Positions 48,325-59,000 are shown, numbered from the stretch's first letter. The stretch is DNA of 64,000 bases from Taudactylus pleione (GCA_031769625.1 JAUIMM010000169.1:11032001-11096000); one strand, 5' to 3'. A program made the numbers and translations. Notes: generated by a model not told the origin, from the sequence alone.

Positions 48325-48479
48325 CAGGGGTGTCAAACTCGTGGCAATCCAGCTGCTGTGGGACTACATAACCCAGCATGCCCTGCCAGTTTTAGCATGC
48401 CCCAAGAGCAGAACTGTTGCAGTGCATGCTGGGATGTGTAGTTCCAATACAGCTGGATGGCCCAAGTTTGACGCCACTG
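48325..48479. mobile_element. Non-autonomous hAT (CAGGGGTGTCAAACTCG ends)
   Basis: Ends caggggtgtcaaactcgtgg and gcccaagtttgacgccactg, inner pair acccagcatgccctg / agtgcatgctggga. Flanked by a perfect 8-bp duplication GTCTAGAA (48,317-48,324 and 48,480-48,487). Confidence 0.93.
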
Positions 48480-49241
48480 GTCTAGAATTTGGATACCTAA
48501 AATACTGATAAGGTCTCTCTGAGGCTTCCAAAATAAATATTTACTATACAAGAAAGATTTGCAAAAACATTAATATTGTATTTTCTAACACATATCTGTG
48601 ACAAAACAGGGGGTTGTTTTCTTGTTCAAGCCTAATCTAAATGCTTATAACTGCACCTCTCTTAGTTTGCAATGTGCTTCCATATAAATGAATGTAGCAT
48701 TCACACATGTCTAATGCTTTGAAATCCAGCAGTAAGAGTTCAAAAATAAAATGCACTTTAATGCAAGCATACAGACTTTTTTCCAATCAATTTAACTTGT
48801 CATAAATGCATCTAAAAACACAATTTTAACATCAGCGTGCAGTAGTACATACAGATATCAACTCTGTAAAACGAGCCTCTCTCCACCCTGCTATAATCTT
48901 ATCTGGCACAGTGTTTGCTGCTGGTTGCCTGGGTTGGGCCACAGTCACACAGTTCCCCTCCCAGGCTAGATGCAACCAAGTGGTGATGGCAATATTTGTA
49001 TGCTACGAGTCTGATACATTTGTGTCCCTTTGTTAGTGCTGAAAGATCCATCATTTTAATATATATTATATATAATATGTAGCTAAGAAAAGCAGATGTG
49101 CAAAGCCTGTGTGGCACCACATGAATGTTTGTAAGTACGATTGCATATACACACTTATTTACGTAAAAAACGCCAAACAAAAGGACCCACTAAATAAAGC
49201 AAGAATATATAAAAAGAAAAAACCTTAATTATTATGCTCTA

Positions 49242-49548
49242 TCTTATATATAAAATTCATTGGTCTGTTTGTTTGTCCGGTTATGCATTCAGACACCCCT
49301 GCACTGATTGGAATGAAACCAATGCGAGGTGGTCCAGTTTGATCCTGGCCAGATTTTAGGCAGGTTAGAGTCCCGGTCGGACCTCCCGTTGGTGTACGCT
49401 GGGCAGAACTTTGACCCGAGGATCCTGTTATGGGCCTTCCACTGGATGCATCTGGATAAAAACTTCACAGCGGGGTGGCAATACTCTGGGGTGCCTAACT
49501 TAATAACTTAAAGATTTAAACCCAAGCAACACCAGGTTCTTAAGCTAG
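49242..49548 (+). mobile_element. Non-autonomous Helitron
   Basis: Begins TCTTATATATAAAATTCATT, then ggtctgtttgtttgtccgg, and ends ccaagcaacaccaggttctt, aagCTAG. The 3' end has the short hairpin cca/tgg-type stem followed by CTAG that marks Helitrons. It lies between A (49,241) and T (49,549), as expected for insertion into AT with no duplication. 307 bp, no Rep/helicase. Confidence 0.85.
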
Positions 49549-49576
49549 TATTAAATATACATTTCAAGTAAAACAC

Positions 49577-49842
49577 TTAGGTAAGTTACACATTAGAACG
49601 ATGTGTAACCAAGCCGACCAGGCGCCCGATGAAGGGCTATATCGGGCGGCCATACACACGACAGTGCGATATACCCATTCATCCTGCATTCACCTGCATG
49701 CGGTCGCCAGCCTGGTCGGCCCACTTGACGTGCATCCGATGTCGCTAACGACACACGTGAACGCGCAATTGATAGTACACACTGAGCAATATGGAATTCT
49801 ACATTGTCCAATATATCGCCTGATGTGTCCCCGGCCTAACAC
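49577..49842. mobile_element. MITE, diverged ends
   Basis: Left cttaggtaagttacacatta and right tgatgtgtccccggcctaac are decayed inverted ends of the same general type as the other cacacta-type elements. The gcgatata words and cggtcgccagcctggtcgg hairpin-like block inside support this. Confidence 0.5.
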
Positions 49843-51320
49843 ATGCCATATGTGCCTGTGAGGCCACGCATGCTCAGATATTTTTCCTTAGCTCCATATT
49901 GGGCAAGTATGAGCCAATAAGGCCTCACATGACCAGCAAATTTGTACTGGATTCTGTACTGCGCATATGCAAGAGAGGAGATTGTGCATGTGCAATACAT
50001 CTGAAGACGAGTTTGGACAGCGGCCCAGGCAGTAAGTATACATATCATCCAGAGCAGTTTGATACATTTCTCAGACATCACAGTCAGTACCTACACCAGG
50101 ACACTCTGCAAAATTAAAAGGAAGTCAGTGGAGCGGTGATCTTCCCATTTTCAGAGAAATCACCTGAAAAAGGGGTTATCACTGCTTGACATATAAGACC
50201 CCATATTCCTACAACAGTAATGCTGCAGAACTGTATGTTGGCACACCTATGCTCTCCGGTGGTAACATCTACACGGTTTGCAAATAAAATGGTTTCTGGA
50301 ACTATTGTAAAGATTACATTGACAGAACTGGAGACAGGTAGATTATGTATGTATTCAATCAATCAGCATGTGGGAAAATGCACTAGTTTTTATAACCCAT
50401 ATTTTTGTAGCAGCAAAGATTAAATAATTTTGTATAGAGCCTCACCACCTCACCATGATGGTTTCTTATTTATTATTATAGCTAGAAACTACTTCACTCT
50501 ATGCAACTCCTCCCCTTTGTAAATACACACAATTTGCTCCACAAATCTATGAGGCCAAGTTGAAAGCTAGGTGCGGTTGCGTAAATCAAGGCTCATGGCA
50601 AGTCGAAAAGTGTTTTTAATGACTACCACTTATTTAGAAACACATAAGGGAAGGAATGGTTCTATATTTACATTTTACTACATATAATATGTTAAATAAA
50701 TTCTATGCAAGCATAGAGCATGTAGATTTATTAAACAATGCTCAGGATCCCAATAGTTTTGCAACCCTTTAAGTATATTGAAAATGCATCTCCTGTGTTA
50801 ATGGAATGACTCATGGGTGAGCTTAATTCAATTCTGGCAAGAAGACCTGGCCTGTTTTATAAGGAGGCTCAAGCAGCAATTATTACGCAGTCTGTTCATA
50901 TAATCTCCCGTTGCTGATCTCTTAGGTCAAACACACTTGGCAAAAGAAAGTTAAAAATAAAATAAAATAAAAAATAAAAAAAAAAAACACATTTCTATAG
51001 TGATGCTGACAATGAAGAATCTCCTACATTCCATAACAAGAGGCTGCTGCACACGTAGACCCTATTGTGTCCAGCGAAGTCACCCCTTTTGTTTACAGAA
51101 GCATCATCTTGGAAGTTCATTGTCACGTCAAATACATGTTATTCTTCACGTTACAGGAATAACACCATACAATTATGCACACCCTTTCATAAAAGTAAAA
51201 TTGCAACAGCTAAACAGTCACACTATAACAGGAAAACTGCTTTATAGCAAACGGTCTATAAAACAAATGATGGTAGTCTGTAAGCTTTGTTGTGAGCAGA
51301 TACTCAACGCTGGTTCTCAC

Positions 51321-51391
51321 CTGAGTAGGAAGCATGAGCTCAGCATCCTCGGCTTGCCACAGCTCCACCATGCTGGGTACAGGCTCGATCA
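51321..51391 (-). CDS. TMEM131L: TMEM131L exon 2
   Basis: A 71-base internal exon. Read on the minus strand it has the acceptor cctctag (AG at 51,392-51,393) and the donor CAG|gtgaga (51,315-51,320). It takes one base from exon 1 to make a Val codon, then encodes IEPVPSMVELWQAEDAELML followed by PTQ. The vertebrate protein has nearly the same string here (IEP-P--VELWQAE--EL-LPTQ), so this is the best identity evidence in the window. It ends in phase 0. The short intron 1 (51,392-51,936) contains no repeat I recognise. The segment is the start of the luminal/extracellular region. Confidence 0.93.
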
Positions 51392-51936
51392 CTAGAGGTG
51401 GCACAAAACAAAAGAATCTAATTTTATTTCTGTAATCAGGACAAAAGAGATACACCAACAAGGCCTAGTCCTAACATTACAGTAACATATGTAACAATGC
51501 ACACAGGCATAGCAGCTAACAGCAACACTTCAACCTAGCAGCTTTGCCTGGGGCATTAAGGAACCATGCACACATGTGCCAAGCAAGAGATGTATACAAA
51601 TGGTTACTAGGTGCTGAAACAATACTATCCAGGAGTTGGGATGTCACAAGGTATATACTAGAGGACAACAAACTCCTTCTCTACACCTGTGATGGTGCCC
51701 AGGCATGCCAGCTCCTAAGCCAATACCATGCACACGCTGCACAGGAACAAAGCACAACACACGGGGGGCACAGCACAGAGCCTGCTTTATCTGCCCATAG
51801 CATATGCATGGCCCCAGAGTGAGGCCCATATCCTCCCCAGTGCGACCTCCTACACCCCATGCAACTGCAGCAGGCACTGGGAGATGGGCACCCACATTCC
51901 ACATTTTGTATCCATACCCCCTGGCACTGCCCTCAC

Positions 51937-52054
51937 CTTGCCCCCCTCCCTGCCGAAAGCAGGGCAGCAGAACGTGGAAGACCCCCAGCATAATGTTGAC
52001 GGCCGTGGCTGCACAGCAGTGGCCACCCCGGTGAGGGAGAAGCAGCGCCGCCAT
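51937..52054 (-). CDS. TMEM131L: TMEM131L exon 1 (coding part, signal peptide)
   Basis: First coding exon of the TMEM131-like membrane protein. The minus-strand ATG (52,052-52,054) has A at -3 and G at +4, a strong Kozak context. The 39 codons plus one base start MAALLLPHRGGHCC and continue AAVNIMLGVFHVLLPCF with one A/T difference; I recall human TMEM131L as having a very similar start (Cys pair, AAVN-LLGVFQVLLPC core). The hydrophobic run at about residues 16-33 should be the signal peptide. The exon ends CAAG|gtgagg (donor at 51,931-51,936), leaving phase 1, which fits exon 2. The reading frame stays open upstream to about 52,237, but similarity begins at this ATG. The family is a large single-pass membrane protein reported to dampen Wnt signalling in thymocytes. 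Identification rests on recalled homology, without a database search. Confidence 0.9.
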
Positions 52055-52330
52055 CCTGCTGCTGAGTCTCGGGCGCTCTCTGTCTGTGCTCGGGTCGGGT
52101 GTCAGTGGCGGCTGCAGCGGAGAAGCGGGCGGCCCCCGTGCACACGTGGTGGGGCTGTGTGTGTGTGTGTGTATGTATGTGTGACTGTGTGTGTGTATGT
52201 GAACGCGCCCCGGCAGCTGCTGGCTCTGGCATTGCACTCCTGCACCGCTGGGTGGCGCTGGCCGGACCTGGCTGACCGAGCACCTCAGGCTCTGAGTGGC
52301 AGCAGTGCTCAGGGACCATCAATGAGTGAC
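51950..52330. promoter_or_regulatory. CpG-rich 5' region of TMEM131L
   Basis: GC- and CpG-rich block around exon 1, in contrast to the AT-rich surroundings. It probably contains the promoter and 5' UTR of TMEM131L. A TG-rich microsatellite (about 52,153-52,200) lies just upstream of the start codon. No TATA box is evident. The transcription start cannot be placed from sequence alone. Confidence 0.6.
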
Positions 52331-52399
52331 ATGTTGCCTGTCCCCAGGCTCCCAGTCACTAATCATTAGCAGTGTCTCACTCATTCCCTCTCACTGTTA

Positions 52400-53900
52400 G
52401 AGAACCAAGACATATATAACCTTATAGATATAAGCTGTAGTAAAATCATCATGGAGAACCCGTCTGTTGCCTAATGAGGCATACAGATCCCTTAAGGGAG
52501 CATAGCCAGGCATGAGTGCCATTATGTTCCCTTGCAGGCGTCACAGGGTGCTAAGTGGCCATGCTGGGGGCATCTCTCCTTCAGCTGGCCAGAATTTGAC
52601 ATAATGATGCTTAAGAACAGGACATGGATTCCGCACAGGATATCCCTCCTATATCCTAGATTACCAAAAGGTGGCAATAGTCAGGTATCTGATGTGTGTT
52701 ATATAATTATGATAAACCAACCTTTGAATGAATAAATACACAATGATAACAGATAAAGTAGTGGGTGATGCTCTCTTGAGTCAGGCAGTAGTGATCCAAA
52801 AAAGGGGGGGGGGGGGGGAGACTCCCAGCTAGGAGCACTCTTATAGTACTATTAGTGAATAAATTAAAACGTCACTTTTAATAAAGATAAGGTTAAGATT
52901 TTTATGTTTTGTGTGTGTGTGTGTCTTTCTTTGCAATTACAGGATCGCAGTCGCAGACTGAGACACAAAAATGATTGTGACATGCCTGAGTTTTAGTTGC
53001 TCCCCCAAACAGTCCCTTCCTGTCAATCACTTTTCAAATAATTCTTCACTTCGACCGACATCGCAGGACCATCGTGGCACATGCGCAGTGTGACTTATAC
53101 GTACTCGCAGATGATAAAAAAAATGGTCCATTTGTGAAAACATGTTATATGTGAAAGGGGGTATAAATCTAGCCATATAACTTTCCCTCTGGTGCCCAAA
53201 TTCAATTAGCCACAGTAAACTCTTGGTTCACCGCAACTTGACTTATCGTGCATACTGCATAGTAATCCCACTTACCTTGTGTATGCGCACTCCCAGTAGT
53301 TGCGCGATTCAATCGCAAATGGCTTATCCCGGTGATTGCTCGGTAACTTTCTATAATTGTAGCCCACTTAAGTGTGGGGGAAAATGGGGAAATCTTTGTG
53401 TCAGTTTTTTTTATTTTTTAATAAACACCTGCAATTCCCACCAGCAAGCTTAAAAATACCTGTCCCATCAATACAGCACCCTCATATACCTGTCCCTCAT
53501 CATTTAACCCATTATTCTGCATTTTGTAGAATATCACATCAAAAATGACATCTCATTATTGGCCCAATTATGCTAACTAAAAACTTCTAAGTGCATAATT
53601 AATAATTACTGGTGAGACCCAGGGGTTCTGAATCAAGTCCCAACATTTTTACTTTAAAGTAGTTATTTTCCCCAACTTATTACCTGCTCCAGGTCGAACA
53701 AAAAGCCACATTAATTCCTATGGAACGGTAATGCGAGTTAATGTGTGCGGCTAATTGAATAGCGAAAAATGACCCTAGTTAATGGGTTAACACTAATTTA
53801 ATTCAGCTCTGAGTATTTTGTACTTGTCTATGAGCCATCCAATCAATAGAGGGTTTTTTTTAGAAGTAACTTCCCATTGGAAGCGCTACCTGCCAATCAT
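52400..53900. other. Upstream flank without recognisable gene
   Basis: No coding exon recognised. It contains a poly-G run (about 52,804-52,819) and a short GT microsatellite (about 52,910-52,923). Confidence 0.5.
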
Positions 53901-54145
53901 ACATAGGACAGACATTCACAGGGGGAGGTATTTTCTCCCCCTGGGTTTGCCATTCCAGGGCGTGATTAGCAGAGAGTGTGCTTCCAGTAGGAAGTCACTC
54001 TCCTGCCCTTCCGCCAGCCTTACCTGGCTCAGAGGCTGCAGCTGATATGCCCAGTGCAGTGCGCACATCAGCTGCAATCTGCAGTGCCCAGTGTAGTCCG
54101 GGCCCGGAAGCAGCATGGCGGGCAGCGCCCCTCCTGAAGGAAGGT

Positions 54146-54487
54146 AAGAGCCACCACTGAACATCTACAAAAGCTTTATCCAAAGTGATACCTCTACATT
54201 TCCATAAGGTCCCCATGAGAGAAATAATGGCAGAAGGTGCAATTGAGGGACCCAATTGCTTTGCCAGAGACTTGTTTAAATTTATAGTAAAAACAGAACC
54301 CGGAACAAAGTCAGTAAACAAATCTTATATTGTAAGCAGAGAATGCTTCAATTCAGTGCTATATAAAATAAGTCATCCACAGAGGCTACGAGCTTTACTA
54401 CATGAGCTAAATGAATCCAAATCTATGAAAGTTATCCCATGTTTGAATGATTCGAAACATGGGGTCAAAGGCTATATTAATTTATAA
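54146..54487 (+). other. Unrecognised coding-like ORF
   Basis: An open plus-strand frame of about 110 codons after the TGA near 54,147, reading for example GPNCFARDLFKFIVKTEPG (54,257-54,305) and HPQRLRALLHELNESKSMKV (54,375-54,432), and closing with a stop after GYINL. There is a GTG at 54,185 and ATG codons at about 54,212 and 54,227. Composition looks protein-like (mixed charged and hydrophobic residues, no repeat structure), unlike the frames around it. I do not recognise the family. It could be an exon of an unknown transposon gene, a retrogene piece, or chance. No conserved catalytic motif is visible. Confidence 0.3.
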
Positions 54488-54489
54488 CG

Positions 54490-54965
54490 GGGAGAGGGGA
54501 CATTCATGTATCCAGGGTGGGGGTGGGACAGGGGCGGTCGCCCCTGGGCTCCCTCACACAGGGTCAGCCGCAGCTCTGTGTTCTGCATGCACAGTGCATA
54601 TAGCGCAGAGCGGTTCCCGAGTCCCTTCATCGGTGTCACATGACAAATCGCATCCGTGGCACTGATGAGGGGACCCGAGAGCCACTCTGCGCTGTATGCA
54701 CTGTGACTGTGCATGCAGAACACAGAAGAACCGAAAAGATTCAAGTGGAGCCGGCAATGCCACAGGAGGAGAGTACTTGGAGGCATGTGGGGGGCACTGT
54801 GTAGCAAACAGGGCACAGTGAGGCATATTGGGGGGCACTGTGGGGCAAGGTAAGGGGCATAGTGGTGGCGGGGTGTCAATTGTTTTGGAGGGGCCCCCAC
54901 AACTTAGTTGCCCTGTGGCTTCCACAAGCTTTAATCCAGCCCTGCCTGTCTCATTCACCTGGCCA
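54490..54965. repeat. GC-rich interspersed repeat
   Basis: Contains iterated gggcactgtggggcaagg and aaggggcatagtgg words and ends tttaatccagccctgcctg. This is the look of a dispersed repeat, with inverted tgtgtgcatgcagaacaca-type blocks near 54,585 and 54,710. No coding. Confidence 0.5.
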
Positions 54966-55330
54966 TGGCTATAGGAGAGCTATGTAGGCCATAAGAGAGG
55001 CTGTTGGTGCAGGATACAAATATTGGAGAAACTGAGAAAATGGGTGTCCAAATGCCTTGGTGATTCTCTAAAATGAACCCACAACACTCTGTCATTTGTC
55101 TTTTCCGCAACAAATCTCAAAAGGATATCAAGCTCCAGCTTGCAAGATATTAAATTTAATGTAATTGCTGCTAGTACAGTGCTGACATCCTTCACAGAAA
55201 AAACTATTGTGGTGAATCAAAGCTGATGGGGGAGGGGGTAAAAATTTTGTGTAAAACCAATTATAGGCAATTAGCCATAAGTTTAGCTAAAATTGTAATT
55301 TCCTAACATAATAATGTTATTAGTCTACAT

Positions 55331-55605
55331 TACCAGTTTTTCCAGTTTTTGATAAGGTTTATGCAGTCTAATGTCTCCATGTACTCTGAAAAAATTCCCG
55401 ATATTGATACATTTGGCAGCATTGCATCCTACATAGAAACCTATGGGGGAGGCGGCTGCCGGCGGCAATGGAGGGATCGCAATGGAGGGCAATGGAGGGG
55501 TCCCTCCTTGAAACATCCAGGGGATACTAAGTATTTGAGGTAAACCCCCGAAAACAGGTGTTTTCGGGGAATTTACCTCAAATGCACTTTGATAAATGGG
55601 TCCCA
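55331..55605. repeat. Probable MITE
   Basis: Contains a gaggtaaacccccgaaaacagg / tgttttcggggaatttacctc hairpin (55,538-55,582) and ends tttgataaatgggtccc, a common frog MITE edge. The left edge (ttttgataaggtttatg) is only partly complementary. Confidence 0.5.
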
Positions 55606-55626
55606 ACATCCCAAACTCTCCCTGCA

Positions 55627-55693
55627 TCAGGAGGAGGAGGAGGAGGAGGAAGAGGAGGAGGAAGAGGAAGAGGAGGAGGAGGAGGAGGAGGAG
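55627..55693. repeat. (GGA)n microsatellite
   Basis: Sixty-plus bases of gga/gaa units. Confidence 0.95.
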
Positions 55694-55694
55694 A

Positions 55695-55880
55695 ATCGTG
55701 GAATCATTTTGACAAAATGTAATAAAAATTCATCAAAGTAGCCACCTTTTGCAGTTATAGCCGCCAAACACACTTGTGGCATGCTTTCTAGATTGGAAAT
55801 CAAATATTGCTTTGAAAGTTCTTTCCAACACCCTTCTGTTGAGTTCATCCCGACCCAAACCAGCTCAATGTGGTTTAAGG
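55695..55880 (-). pseudogene. Tc1-like transposase C-terminal fragment
   Basis: The minus-strand frame reads NHIELVWVGMNSTEGCWKEL, then SNLESMPQVCLAAITAKGG and YFDE. This fits the C-terminus of Tc1 transposases: Glu of the NPIELVW motif at the start, then SLxSMPRRxxAVIxAKGG. The fragment starts just after the second Asp motif, and only about 55 codons remain. No TIR is seen. The adjacent (GGA)n and a MITE may mark where the rest was lost. Confidence 0.78.
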
Positions 55881-56404
55881 GCTTGATTCAGAGACGGATG
55901 CAGTGGCGATTTTTATGCACGTCGAGCGATTGTTTGCTAATGTGTGAACACCGCACTGTGCATGCGCAGCGATTGTTTTGCAACTACGTTTGTACAAAGG
56001 AACCATTTGCAAGTGGTAACAGGTAGTCAGCGTTTGAGGGTGGTAACGGGGGGGGTTAGAAAAACACAGGCAGGTCTGACCGTTTAAATGCATGTTACAT
56101 GGGCATACATAAATTAGGCATTGCAATCTCTTTAGCAGCACGAGAGCTCACTGCGTGTCAGGCGAGCTGCCGAGTCTGCAGTTGGTCAGACTTGCCATAT
56201 ATGAAGCATGGCTGCCTGCTATGCATCGATGGTACGGATGTTTACACTGTTGCACGTCATTGTACTATTATGAGAAGGTAGCACTGGGCGTCCCTATGCT
56301 CGGCTGTGCTTTGGGAAGCACTAGCATATTTAGTAACTGAACTGTGATCTGTGAGAAAGTGCAGTTGCGTTTGCATTACCATCCGTCTATGAAATCAGGC
56401 CTAT
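55879..56404. mobile_element. Harbinger-like MITE 1 (CTGATTCAGAGNCGG family)
   Basis: Ends gggcttgattcagagacgg and ccgtctatgaaatcaggcc are inverted. It contains gcatgcgcagcgattg. It lies end to end with the next element. PIF/Harbinger assignment is by the look of the ends only. Confidence 0.62.
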
Positions 56405-56940
56405 TGCCCTGATTCAGAGCCGGACGCTCTGTATCAGGGCCGTCCTATTTAAATTTGGAGCGCCCTTTTGGACGCTCGCATAGCTGTGGGTTACCACCCA
56501 CAGCTTATGCGAGCGTCCATGATGATGGTCGCGATGGTCAAGACCATCGTGACCATCGGGCTTGCGACTAGACCCTGCAGTAGGGTCTCGCTGCCGCTAG
56601 TCCTGGAGTGATTTTGGCTCTATCAGAGCCAAAATCACTCCCACTGACATCACTAGTGATGTCAATGGGGCCGGTCCCAGACGGTAGGCGTTCCCATGGG
56701 AACGCCTCCGTCTGGCAGCCACGCCCCCGGCACGCCCACCAAAGGGGGCGTGCTGTTAATCACCATCGACAGCACGCCCCCTTTGGTGCGAGACCCGGAG
56801 CGACAGCTTGGCTGTCGCTATCCGGGTCTCGCGCATGCACACGACGGAGCTCCCTCCATCGTGCGCATGCGCATTTGGGTACCATCGACCCGCTTGCGAG
56901 CTTCCTGCGCTCGCGAGCGGGTCTGAATGAGACCCTATGT
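56405..56940. mobile_element. Harbinger-like MITE 2, hairpin-rich
   Basis: Starts ttgccctgattcagagccgg and ends gcgggtctgaatgagaccc. Nearly all of it folds: cgctcgcatagctgtgggt with cccacagcttatgcgagcg; gaccatcgtgaccatc; tgattttggctc with gagccaaaatca; gcgttcccatgggaacgc; agggggcgtgctg with cagcacgccccct; tcgcgcatgcacacgacgg with catcgtgcgcatgcgca. No coding. Confidence 0.72.
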
Positions 56941-57327
56941 CTTTAGACTGTGCTGGCCAATTTTATCGCTTCTCCTGCGGATCCTGCTTCCTGCCTCAAC
57001 CTTCACTGTTACTTTGCCTATGTATATGCTTTTATTATAGTCCATTCTGTTTTTCTGCGTTTTCCATCACTGTTATGTGGGCAGGCTCTGTATTCTAAAT
57101 GTTTCTTCATTTATCTTGTCTTTGTAATTTGTCTACGTCCGGAGTATTATCTGCTTAGTATTTCAGGGTGAATTTGCTTACTCTTTACTCCTGGGCTGGT
57201 TGAATCATGCCCTTAAGGCACACAGGTGTAATTCCCCTATATTAGGTACTTTATTTTCTCATTTGTTCTTAGTTTTGATAGTTATTTAATTTTTAGGGTT
57301 TTGTTTGTTACTAGGGTTTAGGTATAC

Positions 57328-57766
57328 AGGTTGAGTCTCCCATATCCAAATATTCTGAAATATGGAATATTCCGAAATACGGAATAATTTTGGCATGACT
57401 CAGATAATGAAACCTTTGCTTTTTGATGGTTCAATGTACACAAACTTTGTCTAAGGCACAAATTATTAAAAATATGGTATAAAATTACCTTCAGGCTGTG
57501 TGTATAAGGTGTATATGAAACATAAATGATTTTCATTCTGTACACAAACTTTGCTTGAGCCACAAAATAATTGAAAATATTGTATAAAATTACCTGCAGG
57601 CTGTATGTATAAGGTGCATATAATACATAAATGCATTCTTTGTGTATATTTGGGTCCTATTCCCAAGATATTTCATTATGGTATGCAATTATTCCAAAAT
57701 ACGGAATATTCCATTATCCAAAATACCCCTGGTCCCAAGCATTTTGGATATGGGAGACTCAAGCTG
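57328..57766. mobile_element. TcMar (Kanga-like) non-autonomous element
   Basis: Ends caggttgagtctcccatatc and gatatgggagactcaagctg, flanked by TA. Inner inverted blocks include aatattccgaaatacggaat. It resembles the TIRs of mammalian Kanga/TcMar-Tc2 elements as I recall them. The middle holds two tandem copies of about 120 bases (tgtacacaaactttg...ataaaattacc) near 57,430-57,640. Confidence 0.75.
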
Positions 57767-58559
57767 TATATAGGTTGGGGTTCGTTATGCTGGTGTGATG
57801 GGTTAAGCAATTGTTTTGTCTTATTGTTATATAGGTTTCTTTTCCTTATGTGATTTGTTTAATTTCTTACTTTGCGCATCACATCTCTTTTTGTATTATT
57901 GGACTTGGCGGGGCACCAGCGGGCCTCTTGTTCCTCTGTTGTTGACTGGGGATTAGTGTTGTGTCTATTGATGTTCACTATAGCAGACTAAATAACCTGA
58001 GGCTAGTCAGAAAATCAGACGTCCTCAGCTTGTACCTGGCACTCAGAAGAACACAGCTGAGTTGATCATTGAAAATTGGGAGAAAAAAATGAAATAAATT
58101 GTAAATAAATTATAATAAATTGAGATCTATATCTTCCACAAGGCACAGTGCTGCAAATCTTAATGTCAGTTGCCAATCTGACATGAAAAACTACAACCAT
58201 ATAAAAAGAAATAAGTTGTGCTGCTGTGACTGTGTAATTGCATGTGCTTGATTGATCAAAAATCACCTTAGCCTCTCTGAATCATAAAAGATAATAACAT
58301 GTATTCATTAAACATACAATAACACTGTAAAATATCATAAAATGTGACTCTTAAATAAGAGTATATATATATCACAATGATACAATTGTTAAAACAACTT
58401 ATACAGCCATTAGAATGTATCCATTCAATAAATTATTTTCCAGTAAAAGAATTGAGTCTTGATTTGGGTCAGTTTGTGAATATTAAAGTTCAAATACTCA
58501 CTGCTTGGTTCCGCATATGAATGCTTTGAATGTCCAGCAAATACTTGATGTGAGTTAGC

Positions 58560-59000
58560 GTCCAGCTGGCACTTGTAGTGCGCTGGAGCTCACTGGTGGA
58601 AATGACTAGTGGAAGGAGCGCTGGATGTAATGGGAGACTCAGCAGAACAGCATTGCACTCAACAGTAGGAAAAGCCGTGAAATATCCACCTAGCACATGG
58701 GGCGGAGTGGCGGCTGTAGTAAGGCAAACATCCGTCCGACACCGTGGTCTGAGTGACGGTCTCCTGTTACCGGCAGCAATGTGTTTTGGCAGCACTGATC
58801 CACATCCTAGCTGCCGGCTATTGATGCTCCAGTCCAATTCGGAGCTCACGCCTCACTGCGTGTGTGTAGATGGTAGCGGTGAGCAGCAAGGTGTGCTGAG
58901 AGTTGCAGAACAATGATCACAGAGTGTTAACCCCTTCGACGCGTTTCGCTCCCCTCTTGGAGCTTTTTCAAGATAGGGATATTCAATCCATATCCTTCCC
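58560..59000 (-). repeat. Repeat with hammerhead-like core (minus strand)
   Basis: On the minus strand near 58,975-58,936 the order is cttgaaaaagctcc, a CTCC/GGAG stem, then gcgaaacgcgtcgaagg. The gaaacgcgtc piece matches a hammerhead core with a self-complementary ACGCGT stem III. The flanking GC-rich block (58,560-58,930) is non-coding. Possibly a Penelope-like or related element; no RT is seen. Confidence 0.4.

Larger units (their letters stand above)
32565..51320 (-). other. TMEM131L intron 2 (about 18.8 kb)
   Basis: Interval between exons 3 and 2. It holds a full-length but dead DIRS element (41.3-46.0 kb), at least four hAT elements, a Helitron and many MITEs, listed separately. Stretches with nothing I recognise include 33,750-34,450, 36,160-37,440 (only a decayed MITE edge near 36,730-36,880), 38,000-38,830, 39,040-39,560, 46,460-47,550, 48,490-49,240 and 49,850-51,300. 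Confidence 0.75.

Noticed and set aside
51728..52369. 213-codon plus-strand ORF
   Set aside because: It is the opposite strand of the CpG-rich TMEM131L exon 1 region; open because of GC content, no domain.
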